Shown here: piece by piece, positions 16,656 to 25,834 of the stretch
Position numbering within the stretch: the stretch's first letter is position 1
Layout of the letters: every line of letters starts with the position of its first letter
Assembly: GCA_015056765.1 (NCBI GenBank)
Contig: SVFQ01000012.1
Span: forward strand, 24,562-88,561
Length of the DNA stretch: 64,000 nt
Direction of reading: 5' to 3'
DNA from: Lachnospiraceae bacterium
GTDB taxonomy: Bacteria > Bacillota > Clostridia > Lachnospirales > Lachnospiraceae
Program-made: the position numbers and the translations under genes
Notes under the pieces: model-generated
Seen by the model: only the letters and a program-made list of their open reading frames with translations
Told to the model about the DNA's origin: nothing
Database searches by the model: none

Positions 16656-17345
16656 ATGAATCCGTTATTGGCCGCTGCGGTTTTTCCCGCGTTAGCACTT
16701 ATCTTTTATGTGTATAAACAGGACCGAATCGAAAAAGAACCCTGGGGACTGCTTTTCAAATTGATGTTTTGGGGTGCAGTCACAGTCATCCCCGCGGCAC
16801 TGATTGAAGCAGCAGGAGATGCAATCATTGGATACTTTTATGAGGCAGAATCTACTCAGTTCTTACTGATTAGTTGTTTTGCGGTGATTGGACTTGCAGA
16901 AGAAGGACTAAAGTATTTTGTGTTCCATAAAAAGGTCTGGAACAGTCCGGAGTTTAATTATCGGTTCGATGCCATTGTTTTTGCAGTATGTATCAGCCTT
17001 GGGTTTGCTATGTTAGAGAATATTCTGTATGTTTTTGAAGGCGGCTTCCAAACAGCTGTGATTCGTGCCTTTACCGCGATCCCGGCCCATGCAATCAATG
17101 CGGTCTTTATGGGATACTACTTTGGGCAGGCAAAACTTAGTCAGAGTATGGGCGAGCATCAAGCAGAAATCATTGATAAGAGATTGGCACTTTTGGTGCC
17201 GGTGGTACTGCATGGTTTCTACGACTTCTGTGCTATGAAGCAGACAGAATTCTTTACAGTGGTATTTCTGATTTTCGTTGTGGTAATGGATATTCTAGCA
17301 GTATCTCGAATTAGACGCTCTTCAGAGCACGACATGAGAGTTTAG
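16656..17345 (+). CDS. PrsW-family intramembrane protease
   Basis: A 229-residue polytopic protein of the PrsW (glutamic-type) family. Diagnostic parts are GLAEEGLKYFV with E82-E83, LGFAMLENILYVFEG, and the histidine-bearing AIPAHAINAVFMGYYFG (H145). In Bacillus subtilis PrsW makes the first cut of the anti-sigma factor RsiW and the RseP homologue RasP makes the second. Here the two protease genes are neighbours (27-nt gap), so a shared proteolysis cascade is a reasonable inference; the substrate is not encoded nearby. Confidence 0.9.
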   Translation: MNPLLAAAVFPALALIFYVYKQDRIEKEPWGLLFKLMFWGAVTVIPAALIEAAGDAIIGYFYEAESTQFLLISCFAVIGLAEEGLKYFVFHKKVWNSPEFNYRFDAIVFAVCISLGFAMLENILYVFEGGFQTAVIRAFTAIPAHAINAVFMGYYFGQAKLSQSMGEHQAEIIDKRLALLVPVVLHGFYDFCAMKQTEFFTVVFLIFVVVMDILAVSRIRRSSEHDMRV

Positions 17346-17353
17346 GAGGCAGT

Positions 17354-18331
17354 ATGGCAAAGGTAGATTTGGTTACAGGATTTTTGGGAGCAGGGAAAAC
17401 TACCTTTATTTTAGACTATGCAAAAGACTGTATCGCAAAGGGCGAGCGAGTTGGCATTATCGAGAATGACTATGGTGCAGTGAATATCGATATGGTCTTA
17501 TTACAAGAAGAATTAGGAGACGCGTGTGGGCTTGAAATGGTCATCGGAGGAGATGGCATCGAAGCCCATAGGCGTAGATTAAAGACAAAACTCATTGCAA
17601 TGGGAATGATGGGCTACTCCCGTATTATCGTGGAGCCTTCCGGCATTTTCGATGTGGATGAGTTTTTTGATTTGCTTTATGAGGAGCCATTAGATAGATG
17701 GTACGAAAAGGGGAGCGTCATTACCCTGGTAGATGCTACTTTATCCACCCAGACCCTGACAAAGGAAAGCAGGTATATTCTGGTTTCCCAGCTTGCAGAA
17801 GCAGGTGCGGTGGTACTGAATAAATGCGATCTTGCCACCGAAGATACTTTACAGAAAACCTGGGATATGGTGGGAGCTGCATTAGAAGAGTTTGGCTGTA
17901 AGAGAGACTTTGCTATGGTTATGGCAAAGCCGGCTGATGCTGTGAGCCTTCCTGTATGCCATAAACAACTGATTCCTTTGGATTTTGACAAACTCAGAAG
18001 TGCAGGTCATGTACACCAGGATCATATCAAACTTCCGGTATTGGAAGAGGGAGCCTATGGCTCTGTGTATTTGTTCGACGTACAGCTTAGCAAAGAGCAG
18101 ACGATTCAGAAAATCAAAAAACTTTTTGCGGATTCCGAGTTCGGAAAAGTCATTCGAGTGAAAGGGCATGTACGGACACCGGATGGAGTGATAGAGCTGA
18201 ATGGAACAAAGGAGCAGGTAGAAGAAAAGCCGGTTCCGGATTGTAATACAGTGCTGATTGTCATTGGAGAATCTTTGGATAAAGCAAGAATCGAGAATGA
18301 GTTTTCCGAAAATAGCAATAATTATGAATGA
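17354..18331 (+). CDS. G3E-family (CobW/YjiA-like) GTPase lacking the CxCC motif
   Basis: A P-loop GTPase of 325 residues. Walker A is GFLGAGKTT (residues 9-17); the G3E marker Glu appears in IENDYGAVNID; the Walker-B-like EPSGIFD and the base-specificity motif NKCD are present. A CobW-type C-terminal domain follows (from about 235). Family members usually carry a metal-binding CxCC after the second strand; the equivalent place here reads IGGDGIEAHRR with no cysteine, so classic zinc-chaperone chemistry is doubtful. It ends a long co-directional run, 9 nt after the PrsW-like gene and before a strong terminator. Function unknown. Confidence 0.85.
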   Translation: MAKVDLVTGFLGAGKTTFILDYAKDCIAKGERVGIIENDYGAVNIDMVLLQEELGDACGLEMVIGGDGIEAHRRRLKTKLIAMGMMGYSRIIVEPSGIFDVDEFFDLLYEEPLDRWYEKGSVITLVDATLSTQTLTKESRYILVSQLAEAGAVVLNKCDLATEDTLQKTWDMVGAALEEFGCKRDFAMVMAKPADAVSLPVCHKQLIPLDFDKLRSAGHVHQDHIKLPVLEEGAYGSVYLFDVQLSKEQTIQKIKKLFADSEFGKVIRVKGHVRTPDGVIELNGTKEQVEEKPVPDCNTVLIVIGESLDKARIENEFSENSNNYE

Positions 18332-18340
18332 TAACTTGTC

Positions 18341-18382
18341 AAAAGCTACGAGATATGATACATTCATTCTCGTAGCTTTTTT
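18341..18382 (+). terminator. Strong terminator after G3E GTPase gene
   Basis: A perfect 13-bp stem, AAAAGCTACGAGA (18341-18353) with TCTCGTAGCTTTT (18368-18380), runs into TTTTTT. It closes the run of genes that began near 5.95 kb. Confidence 0.93.
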
Positions 18383-18468
18383 CTATAAAATCTATTTTTC
18401 ATCTGAAAATCTGAAATTCGAATCTGGCTACAAGTTTCACTGTTATATAAAAAGAAAAGGAAAAGTAT

Positions 18469-19170
18469 ATGTTATTTGCAAGTGTATATGATAAGGGCCC
18501 TGTTGCGCTTAAAAACCAGGACGCCATTTTGTATGAGCAAGTGGTAGTGGATGGTAAACAGGTAGTATTTGCAGCGATTTGCGATGGAATCGGTGGGCTG
18601 CAGGAAGGGGAAAAGGCCAGCTTCTTTGTGACGTTGGAACTGCGGAAATTTTTTTATGAAAAGCTGATCGAAATGATCCACAAAAGAAAAGGACAAAAGA
18701 AAATCGAGGATGCGCTGCATTTACAAATCAAGAAGTGCGGCAAAATGCTACGACGGTATGGAGAAGCACAGAACCTGCAACTAGGTACTACTTTAACGGC
18801 ATTTCTGTATTATCAAAAAAGATACACGATTTTTCACATCGGGGATAGCAGAGCGTATCTGGTGGGGAAGAAACTTCGCCAAATTACGGAGGACGATGTC
18901 TATGAGAATGGCAGTCTGTCAAAATGCGTAGGGAGTACAAGATATCAGCCGTGCCAAATCTATCATGGCAGAATTGGAAAGAGAGACTGCATGCTTTTGT
19001 GCAGTGATGGCTTTCGGAAGGAATTGATGCCGGAGGAAATCAGAGGTTTCCTGCAAAGTGACAGACACATGGCGGAGAATATCTTGCAAAAAAGACTGCA
19101 AAAAGCGCTTGAAACCTGTAGACTTCGAGGCGAAAAAGACAATGTCTCAGCAATGGTAATAGGGTGGTAA
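18469..19170 (+). CDS. PP2C-type Ser/Thr protein phosphatase
   Basis: Metal-dependent PPM phosphatase of 233 residues, the usual length for bacterial PrpC/Stp proteins. The core motifs are present: NQD (16-18), CDGIGG (D39, G40), a GTT segment, FHIGDSRAYLV, LLCSDGF and the terminal DNVSAMVI. It has no membrane segment. The gene directly precedes a Hanks-type kinase gene, so it most likely reverses that kinase's phosphorylations. The preceding terminator shows it starts a new transcription unit; a possible -10 (TTATAT) lies just before AAGGAAAAG. It differs from the usual prpC-pknB locus, which sits near rsmB and rpe. Confidence 0.93.
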   Translation: MLFASVYDKGPVALKNQDAILYEQVVVDGKQVVFAAICDGIGGLQEGEKASFFVTLELRKFFYEKLIEMIHKRKGQKKIEDALHLQIKKCGKMLRRYGEAQNLQLGTTLTAFLYYQKRYTIFHIGDSRAYLVGKKLRQITEDDVYENGSLSKCVGSTRYQPCQIYHGRIGKRDCMLLCSDGFRKELMPEEIRGFLQSDRHMAENILQKRLQKALETCRLRGEKDNVSAMVIGW

Positions 19171-19172
19171 AA

Positions 19173-20222
19173 ATGGAACAAAAAAGTATTTGGTTGAATC
19201 GATATAGAATCTTAGAACAGATTGGAAAAGGGGCTACCGGAGAGGTATATCTGGCGGAAGATACAAGACTTCATCGCAAGGTAGCCATAAAAGTGATGCA
19301 TGTCTTGGGAGCAGAATTTGAAAAAGAAGTGCAGGTTCTGCAAAGTCTTTCCCTTCGTATTTTGCCCACAATTTACGACGCCTTCGTGACGGAGGAGGGG
19401 CAGGGAATTTTGGTTATGGAGTATGTGAAGGGATTAGATGGCGCATCCTATATCAAAACCCATGGTCCTTCAAGACCGGACCAGGTATACCGGTGGGGGA
19501 TTACTCTTGCTGAAGGACTTAAGAAACTTCATCAAAGTGCCGGACATATTTTATACAGAGATTTGAAACCTGCGAATGTCATCATCGATGAGTACGGGGA
19601 AATCCGTCTCATAGATGTTGGAGCCGCGTTGGTGGGAGATTGGAACACGGAGATGCATCGAGGAGAAGTAGGGTGTTTGCTCAGCACCAGAGTAGGCTCT
19701 GCCGGGTATGCGGCGCCGGAACAATGGGAAGGAAAGTATTGCGATGAATCAGCGGATGTATACGGTCTGGGAATGGTGCTCACAGACTTTTTGACAGGAG
19801 AACTTCGATTTGTGGCCGATACAAAACGACATGGCACCAGACAGGAGACGATTCCGGAACCTATGAAACGGGTTTTACAGAAAGCTGCCGCAGAAAGTAA
19901 GGCAGAACGCTATGCCAATATGGAGGCTTTTTTACAGGCATGGAAAGCTTCTGTAAGACTTCGCCGTATGCAGAATCTGAAGGAGAAGACGATTCTTGCT
20001 GTTCGTATTTTCTTATTGGTTTGTATGAATTGTCTCGTTTGGTTACCCTATCTAAATCTATTTCAGATGTATCATTCTAATCGGCTTTCTCTTGCAATGT
20101 GGAAAGTATATATGGCTCTTGCGGGAGGTCTGTATCTGCTACTTCTTTTGCCCGAAAAATATACTGAAAAACGGCGTGGTTACTGGGTTTGTCAAAGGTC
20201 GGTATGGCGGTATGACGATTGA
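19173..20222 (+). CDS. Hanks-type Ser/Thr protein kinase with C-terminal membrane anchor
   Basis: A 349-residue kinase. The glycine-rich loop is GKGATGEVY (18-26), VAIK carries K40, the catalytic loop reads YRDLKPANV (D130) where HRD is usual, and the metal-binding loop reads DVG (D148) where DFG is usual; APEQW completes the activation segment. Two membrane helices follow (about 275-325). There are no PASTA repeats, so this is not a PrkC/PknB-type wall sensor. ATG 19173 is used in preference to an upstream GTG at 19164; the purine-rich end of the phosphatase gene supplies the ribosome binding site. It forms a two-gene unit with the PP2C phosphatase. Confidence 0.93.
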   Translation: MEQKSIWLNRYRILEQIGKGATGEVYLAEDTRLHRKVAIKVMHVLGAEFEKEVQVLQSLSLRILPTIYDAFVTEEGQGILVMEYVKGLDGASYIKTHGPSRPDQVYRWGITLAEGLKKLHQSAGHILYRDLKPANVIIDEYGEIRLIDVGAALVGDWNTEMHRGEVGCLLSTRVGSAGYAAPEQWEGKYCDESADVYGLGMVLTDFLTGELRFVADTKRHGTRQETIPEPMKRVLQKAAAESKAERYANMEAFLQAWKASVRLRRMQNLKEKTILAVRIFLLVCMNCLVWLPYLNLFQMYHSNRLSLAMWKVYMALAGGLYLLLLLPEKYTEKRRGYWVCQRSVWRYDD

Positions 20223-20247
20223 AAAACACCCCCGTCTATGGTAGAAT
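20219..20247 (+). promoter_or_regulatory. Promoter of ispG
   Basis: TTGAAA (20219-20224), 17-nt spacer ending TGG, TAGAAT (20242-20247). The -35 overlaps the stop of the kinase gene. The secG promoter has the same two hexamers, spacing and TGG. Confidence 0.7.
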
Positions 20248-20295
20248 TGCAAAAGAATCATTCTATTCTAGCAGGATGAAAGAAAAGGAGTCGTT

Positions 20296-21354
20296 ATGTC
20301 ACATAGAGAGCATACGAAAGAGGTTTCAATCGGAAAAGTCAGAATCGGAGGAGGCAATCCTATCGCCATCCAGTCCATGACCAATACGCCTACAGAAGAC
20401 GTACAAAAGACCGTTGAACAGATTCATAGATTAGAAAAAGCCGGATGTGAGATCATCCGTTGTACTGTACCAAATATAGAGGCTGCCAAAGCAGTGACAG
20501 AAATCAAAAAGCAGATTTCCATTCCCCTTGTAGCAGATATTCATTTTGACTATAAAATGGCCATAGCAGCCATGGAAAACGGAGCAGATAAAATCCGTAT
20601 CAATCCCGGTAATATTGGTTCTGAAGACAAGGTAAGAGAAGTCGTAAAGGTAGCCAAAGAAAGAAACATCCCCATTCGTGTGGGGGTCAATAGCGGTTCT
20701 TTGGAAAAGCCATTATTAGAGAAATACGGCGGAGTCACTGCAGAAGGAATTGTAGAATCTGCCTTAGATAAAGTAAAACTCATTGAGGACATGGGCTATG
20801 ATAATCTGGTAGTCAGCATTAAGTCCTCTGATGTATTGATGTGTGTAAAGGCACACGAATTGATTGCTACAAAGTGCAATCACCCATTACATGTAGGTAT
20901 CACAGAGTCCGGCACCGTCATGAGTGGATCCATTAAGTCCTCCATCGGACTTGGACTGATTCTAAGTCAGGGCATCGGCGATACCATTCGCGTATCTTTG
21001 ACAGGAGACCCTGTAGAAGAAATCCGCGCGGCAAAGCTGATTCTTCGTACATTAGGCCTGCGCAAAGGTGGCATCGAAGTGGTATCCTGCCCCACCTGCG
21101 GCCGTACAAAGATTGACCTGATTTCCCTTGCGAGCAAGGTGGAAAAGATGGTGGAAGACTATCCTCTTGACCTTAAACTGGCCGTGATGGGATGTGTGGT
21201 AAATGGTCCCGGCGAAGCAAAGGAAGCTGACCTTGGTATCGCAGGCGGTATCGGGGAAGGCCTTTTGATTAAGAAGGGTGAGATTATCAAGAAAGTTCCG
21301 GAAGAGGAACTACTAAGTACACTGAAAGAAGAACTAGATCACTGGAATGAGTGA
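20296..21354 (+). CDS. ispG: 4-hydroxy-3-methylbut-2-en-1-yl diphosphate synthase
   Basis: Iron-sulfur enzyme of the MEP pathway: makes HMBPP from methylerythritol cyclodiphosphate. The 352 residues match the short bacterial form. Cluster ligands are visible as SCPTCGRT (C265, C268) and GCVVNGPGE (C300 and E307). The N-terminal TIM-barrel region shows QSMTNTPTEDV and RINPGNIG. It pairs functionally with dxr at 14.4 kb. The stop overlaps the start of polC by 8 nt. Confidence 0.98.
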   Translation: MSHREHTKEVSIGKVRIGGGNPIAIQSMTNTPTEDVQKTVEQIHRLEKAGCEIIRCTVPNIEAAKAVTEIKKQISIPLVADIHFDYKMAIAAMENGADKIRINPGNIGSEDKVREVVKVAKERNIPIRVGVNSGSLEKPLLEKYGGVTAEGIVESALDKVKLIEDMGYDNLVVSIKSSDVLMCVKAHELIATKCNHPLHVGITESGTVMSGSIKSSIGLGLILSQGIGDTIRVSLTGDPVEEIRAAKLILRTLGLRKGGIEVVSCPTCGRTKIDLISLASKVEKMVEDYPLDLKLAVMGCVVNGPGEAKEADLGIAGGIGEGLLIKKGEIIKKVPEEELLSTLKEELDHWNE

Positions 21355-24300
21355 AACAAAGAAATTCGGGGAAGTATTTCCTACGTTACAATTACAAGGT
21401 GAATTGAAAGCATTGATGGACATGGCCCTGGTGGAACGAATTTCCACCACCAAGACCAGGTCCTTTTTGCGTGTCTATATTTCCAGCGACAGACTGATTT
21501 TCAAACGGGATCTGTGGAAAGTGGAAGAGGAGATTAAAAAGCAGCTCTTCCGCAATACCGACATTGTTATCCATATCATCGAAAAGTTTCATTTGTCCAG
21601 CCAGTATACCCCGGAAACTTTATGGGAAGCTTACCAGGAAAGTTTTTTTGAAGAACTGGAAAAACACTCCCCGGTACTTGCCAATGTACTTCGTAAAGGA
21701 GGCATTTCCTTCCCTGAGGAAGGGGTTTTACTGCTTACTTTAGAAGACGATGTCATTTCGAAATTAAAGGCACCGGAACTTATCGATATCATCCATACCG
21801 TGTGGAATGATCGTTGCGGTTTTTCATTACATATCAAAGAAGAATATGTGCCGGTTAAAGAAGACAAAAAGAAGGCGAAAAAGTGGGAGCTGCCGGATAA
21901 TGTCAGGGCTGCTATGGAAGCAAAAGCCAGAGAAAATGGCGAAGAGCTTGCTAAGCCTGCAGAATCCATAGAATCAGCCCAGTCTGTGAAAGAAGAAAAG
22001 GGCAAAGGCAAAGATGCGAAAGAAAAGAAAGTACAGCCACTGAAAAAATCCGATAATCCGGATGTGATTTTAGGTAAAGACTTCGAAGACAATGCCATTA
22101 ACTTAGAGGATATTGTGGGGGAAGTAGGCTTTGTCACGGTTCGAGGACAGATTCTTTCCTACGAAGAAAAGGAAATTGCCAAGATAGAGAAAATCATTGT
22201 CAGCATTACGCTAACCGACTTTACCGACACCATGATGGCAAAGATTTTTGTTCGCATCGACCAGATAGAAGAAATCAGGGGACAGTTAAAGGGCGGTACC
22301 TTTGTGAAGATTCAGGGAAAGGCCCAAAATGATAACTTTGCCCATGACATCGTCATCAATATGATGAATGTAAAGAAGATTCCGAACTTCGTGGTGACCC
22401 GTATGGATACCAGCGAAGAGAAGCGTGTAGAGCTTCACTGCCATACCAAGATGAGTGATATGGATGGTGTTTCGGAAGCAAAAGATATCGTAAAGCGTGC
22501 CTATGCTTGGGGGATGCCCGCCATTGCCATTACAGACCACGGCGTGGTACAGTCCTTCCCGGATGCCAACCATGTGTGGGAAGATTTGTGGAAAGCGGAG
22601 AAGGCAAAACGTGCCGAGGCTGGGGATCCGGCTCCGGATAAGTTTGATTTCTTTAAGGTCATCTACGGTGTAGAGGCTTATTTGGTAGACGATTTGCACA
22701 CAGTGGTCCATGATCAAAAAGGCCAAAGCCTCATGGAAAACTATGTGGTCTTCGATATCGAGACCACAGGTATTTCTCCTGTGAATGAACGCATCACGGA
22801 AATCGGTGCGGTCAGGGTGGTAGAAGGCAAGATTACAGAGCGATTTTCCACCTTTGTAAATCCCCAAAAGCCCATTCCTTTCCACATCGAACAGCTGACG
22901 CATATCAGCGATGATATGGTGGTGGATGCGCCAACCATAGAAGAAGTATTACCGAACTTTTTGGAATTCTGTAAGGGCGCTGTACTGGTGGCTCACAACG
23001 CAGAGTTCGATTGCGGCTTTATCAAAGAAAACTGCCGCAGATTAGACTTAGAGTTTGACTTTACCTACGTGGATACCATGGGTATTTCCAGATTCCTTTT
23101 GAATCAGGCAAAGCATACCCTGGATGCTGTGGCGAAGACCTTGAATGTATCCTTAGAAGGACATCACAGGGCTGTCAACGATGCAGAGTGCACTGCTGAA
23201 ATCTGGGAGAAATTCATAGCCATGCTGAAAGAGCGTGGCATCGAAACCTTGGGACAGTTAGAAGAAAAGAGTGCCAGCAATCCGGATATCATCAGACGAT
23301 CCAAGAGCCATCACGCCATTATTTTAGCAAAGAATAATACGGGACGAGCAAACTTATATCGACTGGTTTCCATGTCCCATTTGGACTACTTCAGAAAAGT
23401 ACCACGTATTCCCAAGAGCGAACTGATGAAGCATAGGGAAGGACTTTTACTGGGAAGTGCCTGCGAAGCCGGTGAATTATACAGAGCGCTGTTAGATGGA
23501 CAGAGCGATACGGAAATCGCCAGACTGGTGCAGTTCTATGATTACCTGGAGATTCAGCCTGTAGGTAATAACAAGTTTATGATCAATTCACCGAAGGTAG
23601 AAGCGGTGAATTCCATCGAAGATATCCAGGAAATCAATAAGCGCATTGTGAAGCTGGGAGAGCAGTTTGGCAAGCTGGTAGTAGCCACTTGCGACGTGCA
23701 TTTCCTAGACCCGGAAGATGAGATTTATCGTCGTATCATCATGGCAGGTAAAGGCTTCTCCGATGCAGATGAACAGGCACCTTTGTATCTACATACTACA
23801 CAGGAAATGCTGGATGAATTCCAGTATCTGGGAAGCGAGAAGGCCAGAGAAGTGGTCATCACCAATACCAATAAGATTGCAGATATGATAGACTGCATGT
23901 CGCCGGTTAGACCGGACAAATGTCCTCCGGTCATTCCGGATTCCGATCAGACCCTGCGTCGTATCTGCTATGACAAAGCCCATGCCCTGTATGGAGAGAA
24001 GCTTCCTTCCATCGTAGAAGAGCGATTGGAGAAAGAGCTAAACTCCATCATTAGCAATGGATTTGCCGTTATGTATATCATTGCGCAGAAACTGGTGTGG
24101 AAATCCGTGGAGGATGGTTACCTGGTAGGTTCCCGTGGATCGGTAGGTTCCTCCTTCGTAGCATTCATGTCCGGTATTACGGAGGTTAACTCCTTAAGTC
24201 CACATTACCGATGTGAAAACTGCTTCTATACGGATTTTGATTCGGAAGAAGTCAGAAAGTATGCCGGCGGATCCGGCTGCGATATGCCGGATAAGATTTG

Positions 24301-25834
24301 CCCGGTATGCGGTAAGCCGCTTGTAAAAGATGGTTTTGATATTCCTTTCGAGACCTTCCTGGGATTCAAAGGAAATAAAGAGCCTGATATCGACCTTAAC
24401 TTCTCCGGAGAATACCAGAGTAAAGCGCATAAGTACACGGAAGTTATCTTTGGTTACGGTCAGACCTTCCGTGCCGGTACCATTGGTACCCTGGCAGATA
24501 AAACCGCCTATGGTTTTGTTATGAAATATTTTGAAGAGCATGGCATTACCAAACGGCGTATCGATGCAGAGCGTATCGCCATGGGATGCACCGGTGTCCG
24601 CAGAAGTACCGGACAGCACCCGGGTGGTATCGTAGTACTTCCCGTGGGAGAAGACATCAATACCTTCACCCCGGTACAGCATCCTGCCAATGACATGGAG
24701 ACAGATACCATCACTACCCACTTTGATTATCACTCCATCGACCATAACCTTTTAAAATTGGATATTCTTGGTCACGACGATCCTACCATGATCCGTATGT
24801 TGCAGGATCTTACCGGCATTGATCCTGTTACCATTCCATTAGACGACCCGGATGTTATGAGCCTTTTCACATCCACCAGAGCTTTGGGGGTTACCCCGGA
24901 AGAAATCGATGGCTGTCCTGTGGGCTCCATGGGTATCCCGGAGTTTGGTACAGATAATGCAATCCGAATGCTATTGACCACCCAGCCGAAACAGTTCTCC
25001 GATCTGATTCGTATTTCCGGTCTGGGTCATGGTACCGATGTATGGGCAGGTAACGCAGAAACCCTGATTGAAGAGGGTACTGCAGATATTTCTACGGTTA
25101 TCTGTTGCCGTGATGATATTATGATTTACCTGATTTTGCAGGGTGTAGAATCCGAGCTTTCCTTTACCATCATGGAAAGTGTGCGTAAAGGAAAAGGCCT
25201 GAAACCCGAGTGGGAAGAAATTATGAAGGAACATAACGTGCCGGATTGGTACATTTGGTCCTGCAAAAAGATTAAATACATGTTCCCGAAGGCCCATGCG
25301 GCTGCTTATGTCATGATGGCATGGCGTATTGCATATTGTAAAATCAACTATCCACAGGCATATTACGCGGCATACTTCAGTATCCGTGCTACAGGATTTT
25401 CTTACGAGCTTATGTGCCAGGGAAAGAAAATCTGCGAGCAGAATCTGGCAGATTATAAAAACAGACAAAAGGATAAGAGCAACTTTTCTGCGAAGGATAA
25501 GGATACCTTGCGTGACTTAAAACTAGTGCAGGAGATGTATGCAAGAGGCCTGGAATTCGAACCCATCGATTTATATCGTGCACACTCTAGAAATTTCCAG
25601 GTAATTGATGGTAAGATAATGCCATCCCTTAGTAGTATCGATGGTTTGGGAGAAAAGGCTGCGGATGCCATTATGGAAGCTGCAAGACACGGGGAATTCC
25701 TGTCACAGGATGATTTCCGTGCCAGAACCAAGGTCTCCAAGACTGTAATCGAACTGATGGACAGACTGGGTATTTTAGGTGATATGCCTGAAAGTAACCA
25801 AATAAGTATTTTTGACTTGATAGGAGCAGAGTAA
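21347..25834 (+). CDS. polC: DNA polymerase III, PolC type (alpha subunit with 3'-5' exonuclease)
   Basis: Replicative DNA polymerase of low-GC Gram-positives. The 1495 residues contain, in order: N-terminal domains with a Lys/Glu-rich linker (about 165-235), an OB domain, a PHP domain starting HCHTKMSDMDG (H364, H366), the inserted DEDDh exonuclease (FDIETTG, D470 and E472; ending with HRAVNDAE), the polymerase core with GSRGSVGSSF, a zinc module with CENC and CPVC, the catalytic PDIDLNFSGEYQ (D1014, D1016), and C-terminal helix-hairpin-helix. Length and order are normal for PolC. The ATG overlaps the ispG stop by 8 nt, so coupled translation is likely. Confidence 0.99.
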   Translation: MSETKKFGEVFPTLQLQGELKALMDMALVERISTTKTRSFLRVYISSDRLIFKRDLWKVEEEIKKQLFRNTDIVIHIIEKFHLSSQYTPETLWEAYQESFFEELEKHSPVLANVLRKGGISFPEEGVLLLTLEDDVISKLKAPELIDIIHTVWNDRCGFSLHIKEEYVPVKEDKKKAKKWELPDNVRAAMEAKARENGEELAKPAESIESAQSVKEEKGKGKDAKEKKVQPLKKSDNPDVILGKDFEDNAINLEDIVGEVGFVTVRGQILSYEEKEIAKIEKIIVSITLTDFTDTMMAKIFVRIDQIEEIRGQLKGGTFVKIQGKAQNDNFAHDIVINMMNVKKIPNFVVTRMDTSEEKRVELHCHTKMSDMDGVSEAKDIVKRAYAWGMPAIAITDHGVVQSFPDANHVWEDLWKAEKAKRAEAGDPAPDKFDFFKVIYGVEAYLVDDLHTVVHDQKGQSLMENYVVFDIETTGISPVNERITEIGAVRVVEGKITERFSTFVNPQKPIPFHIEQLTHISDDMVVDAPTIEEVLPNFLEFCKGAVLVAHNAEFDCGFIKENCRRLDLEFDFTYVDTMGISRFLLNQAKHTLDAVAKTLNVSLEGHHRAVNDAECTAEIWEKFIAMLKERGIETLGQLEEKSASNPDIIRRSKSHHAIILAKNNTGRANLYRLVSMSHLDYFRKVPRIPKSELMKHREGLLLGSACEAGELYRALLDGQSDTEIARLVQFYDYLEIQPVGNNKFMINSPKVEAVNSIEDIQEINKRIVKLGEQFGKLVVATCDVHFLDPEDEIYRRIIMAGKGFSDADEQAPLYLHTTQEMLDEFQYLGSEKAREVVITNTNKIADMIDCMSPVRPDKCPPVIPDSDQTLRRICYDKAHALYGEKLPSIVEERLEKELNSIISNGFAVMYIIAQKLVWKSVEDGYLVGSRGSVGSSFVAFMSGITEVNSLSPHYRCENCFYTDFDSEEVRKYAGGSGCDMPDKICPVCGKPLVKDGFDIPFETFLGFKGNKEPDIDLNFSGEYQSKAHKYTEVIFGYGQTFRAGTIGTLADKTAYGFVMKYFEEHGITKRRIDAERIAMGCTGVRRSTGQHPGGIVVLPVGEDINTFTPVQHPANDMETDTITTHFDYHSIDHNLLKLDILGHDDPTMIRMLQDLTGIDPVTIPLDDPDVMSLFTSTRALGVTPEEIDGCPVGSMGIPEFGTDNAIRMLLTTQPKQFSDLIRISGLGHGTDVWAGNAETLIEEGTADISTVICCRDDIMIYLILQGVESELSFTIMESVRKGKGLKPEWEEIMKEHNVPDWYIWSCKKIKYMFPKAHAAAYVMMAWRIAYCKINYPQAYYAAYFSIRATGFSYELMCQGKKICEQNLADYKNRQKDKSNFSAKDKDTLRDLKLVQEMYARGLEFEPIDLYRAHSRNFQVIDGKIMPSLSSIDGLGEKAADAIMEAARHGEFLSQDDFRARTKVSKTVIELMDRLGILGDMPESNQISIFDLIGAE

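Noticed and set aside
21631..22137. Minus-strand frame of 168 codons inside polC
   Set aside because: Ser/Phe-rich translation is the mirror of the Lys/Glu-rich PolC linker; no function is suggested.
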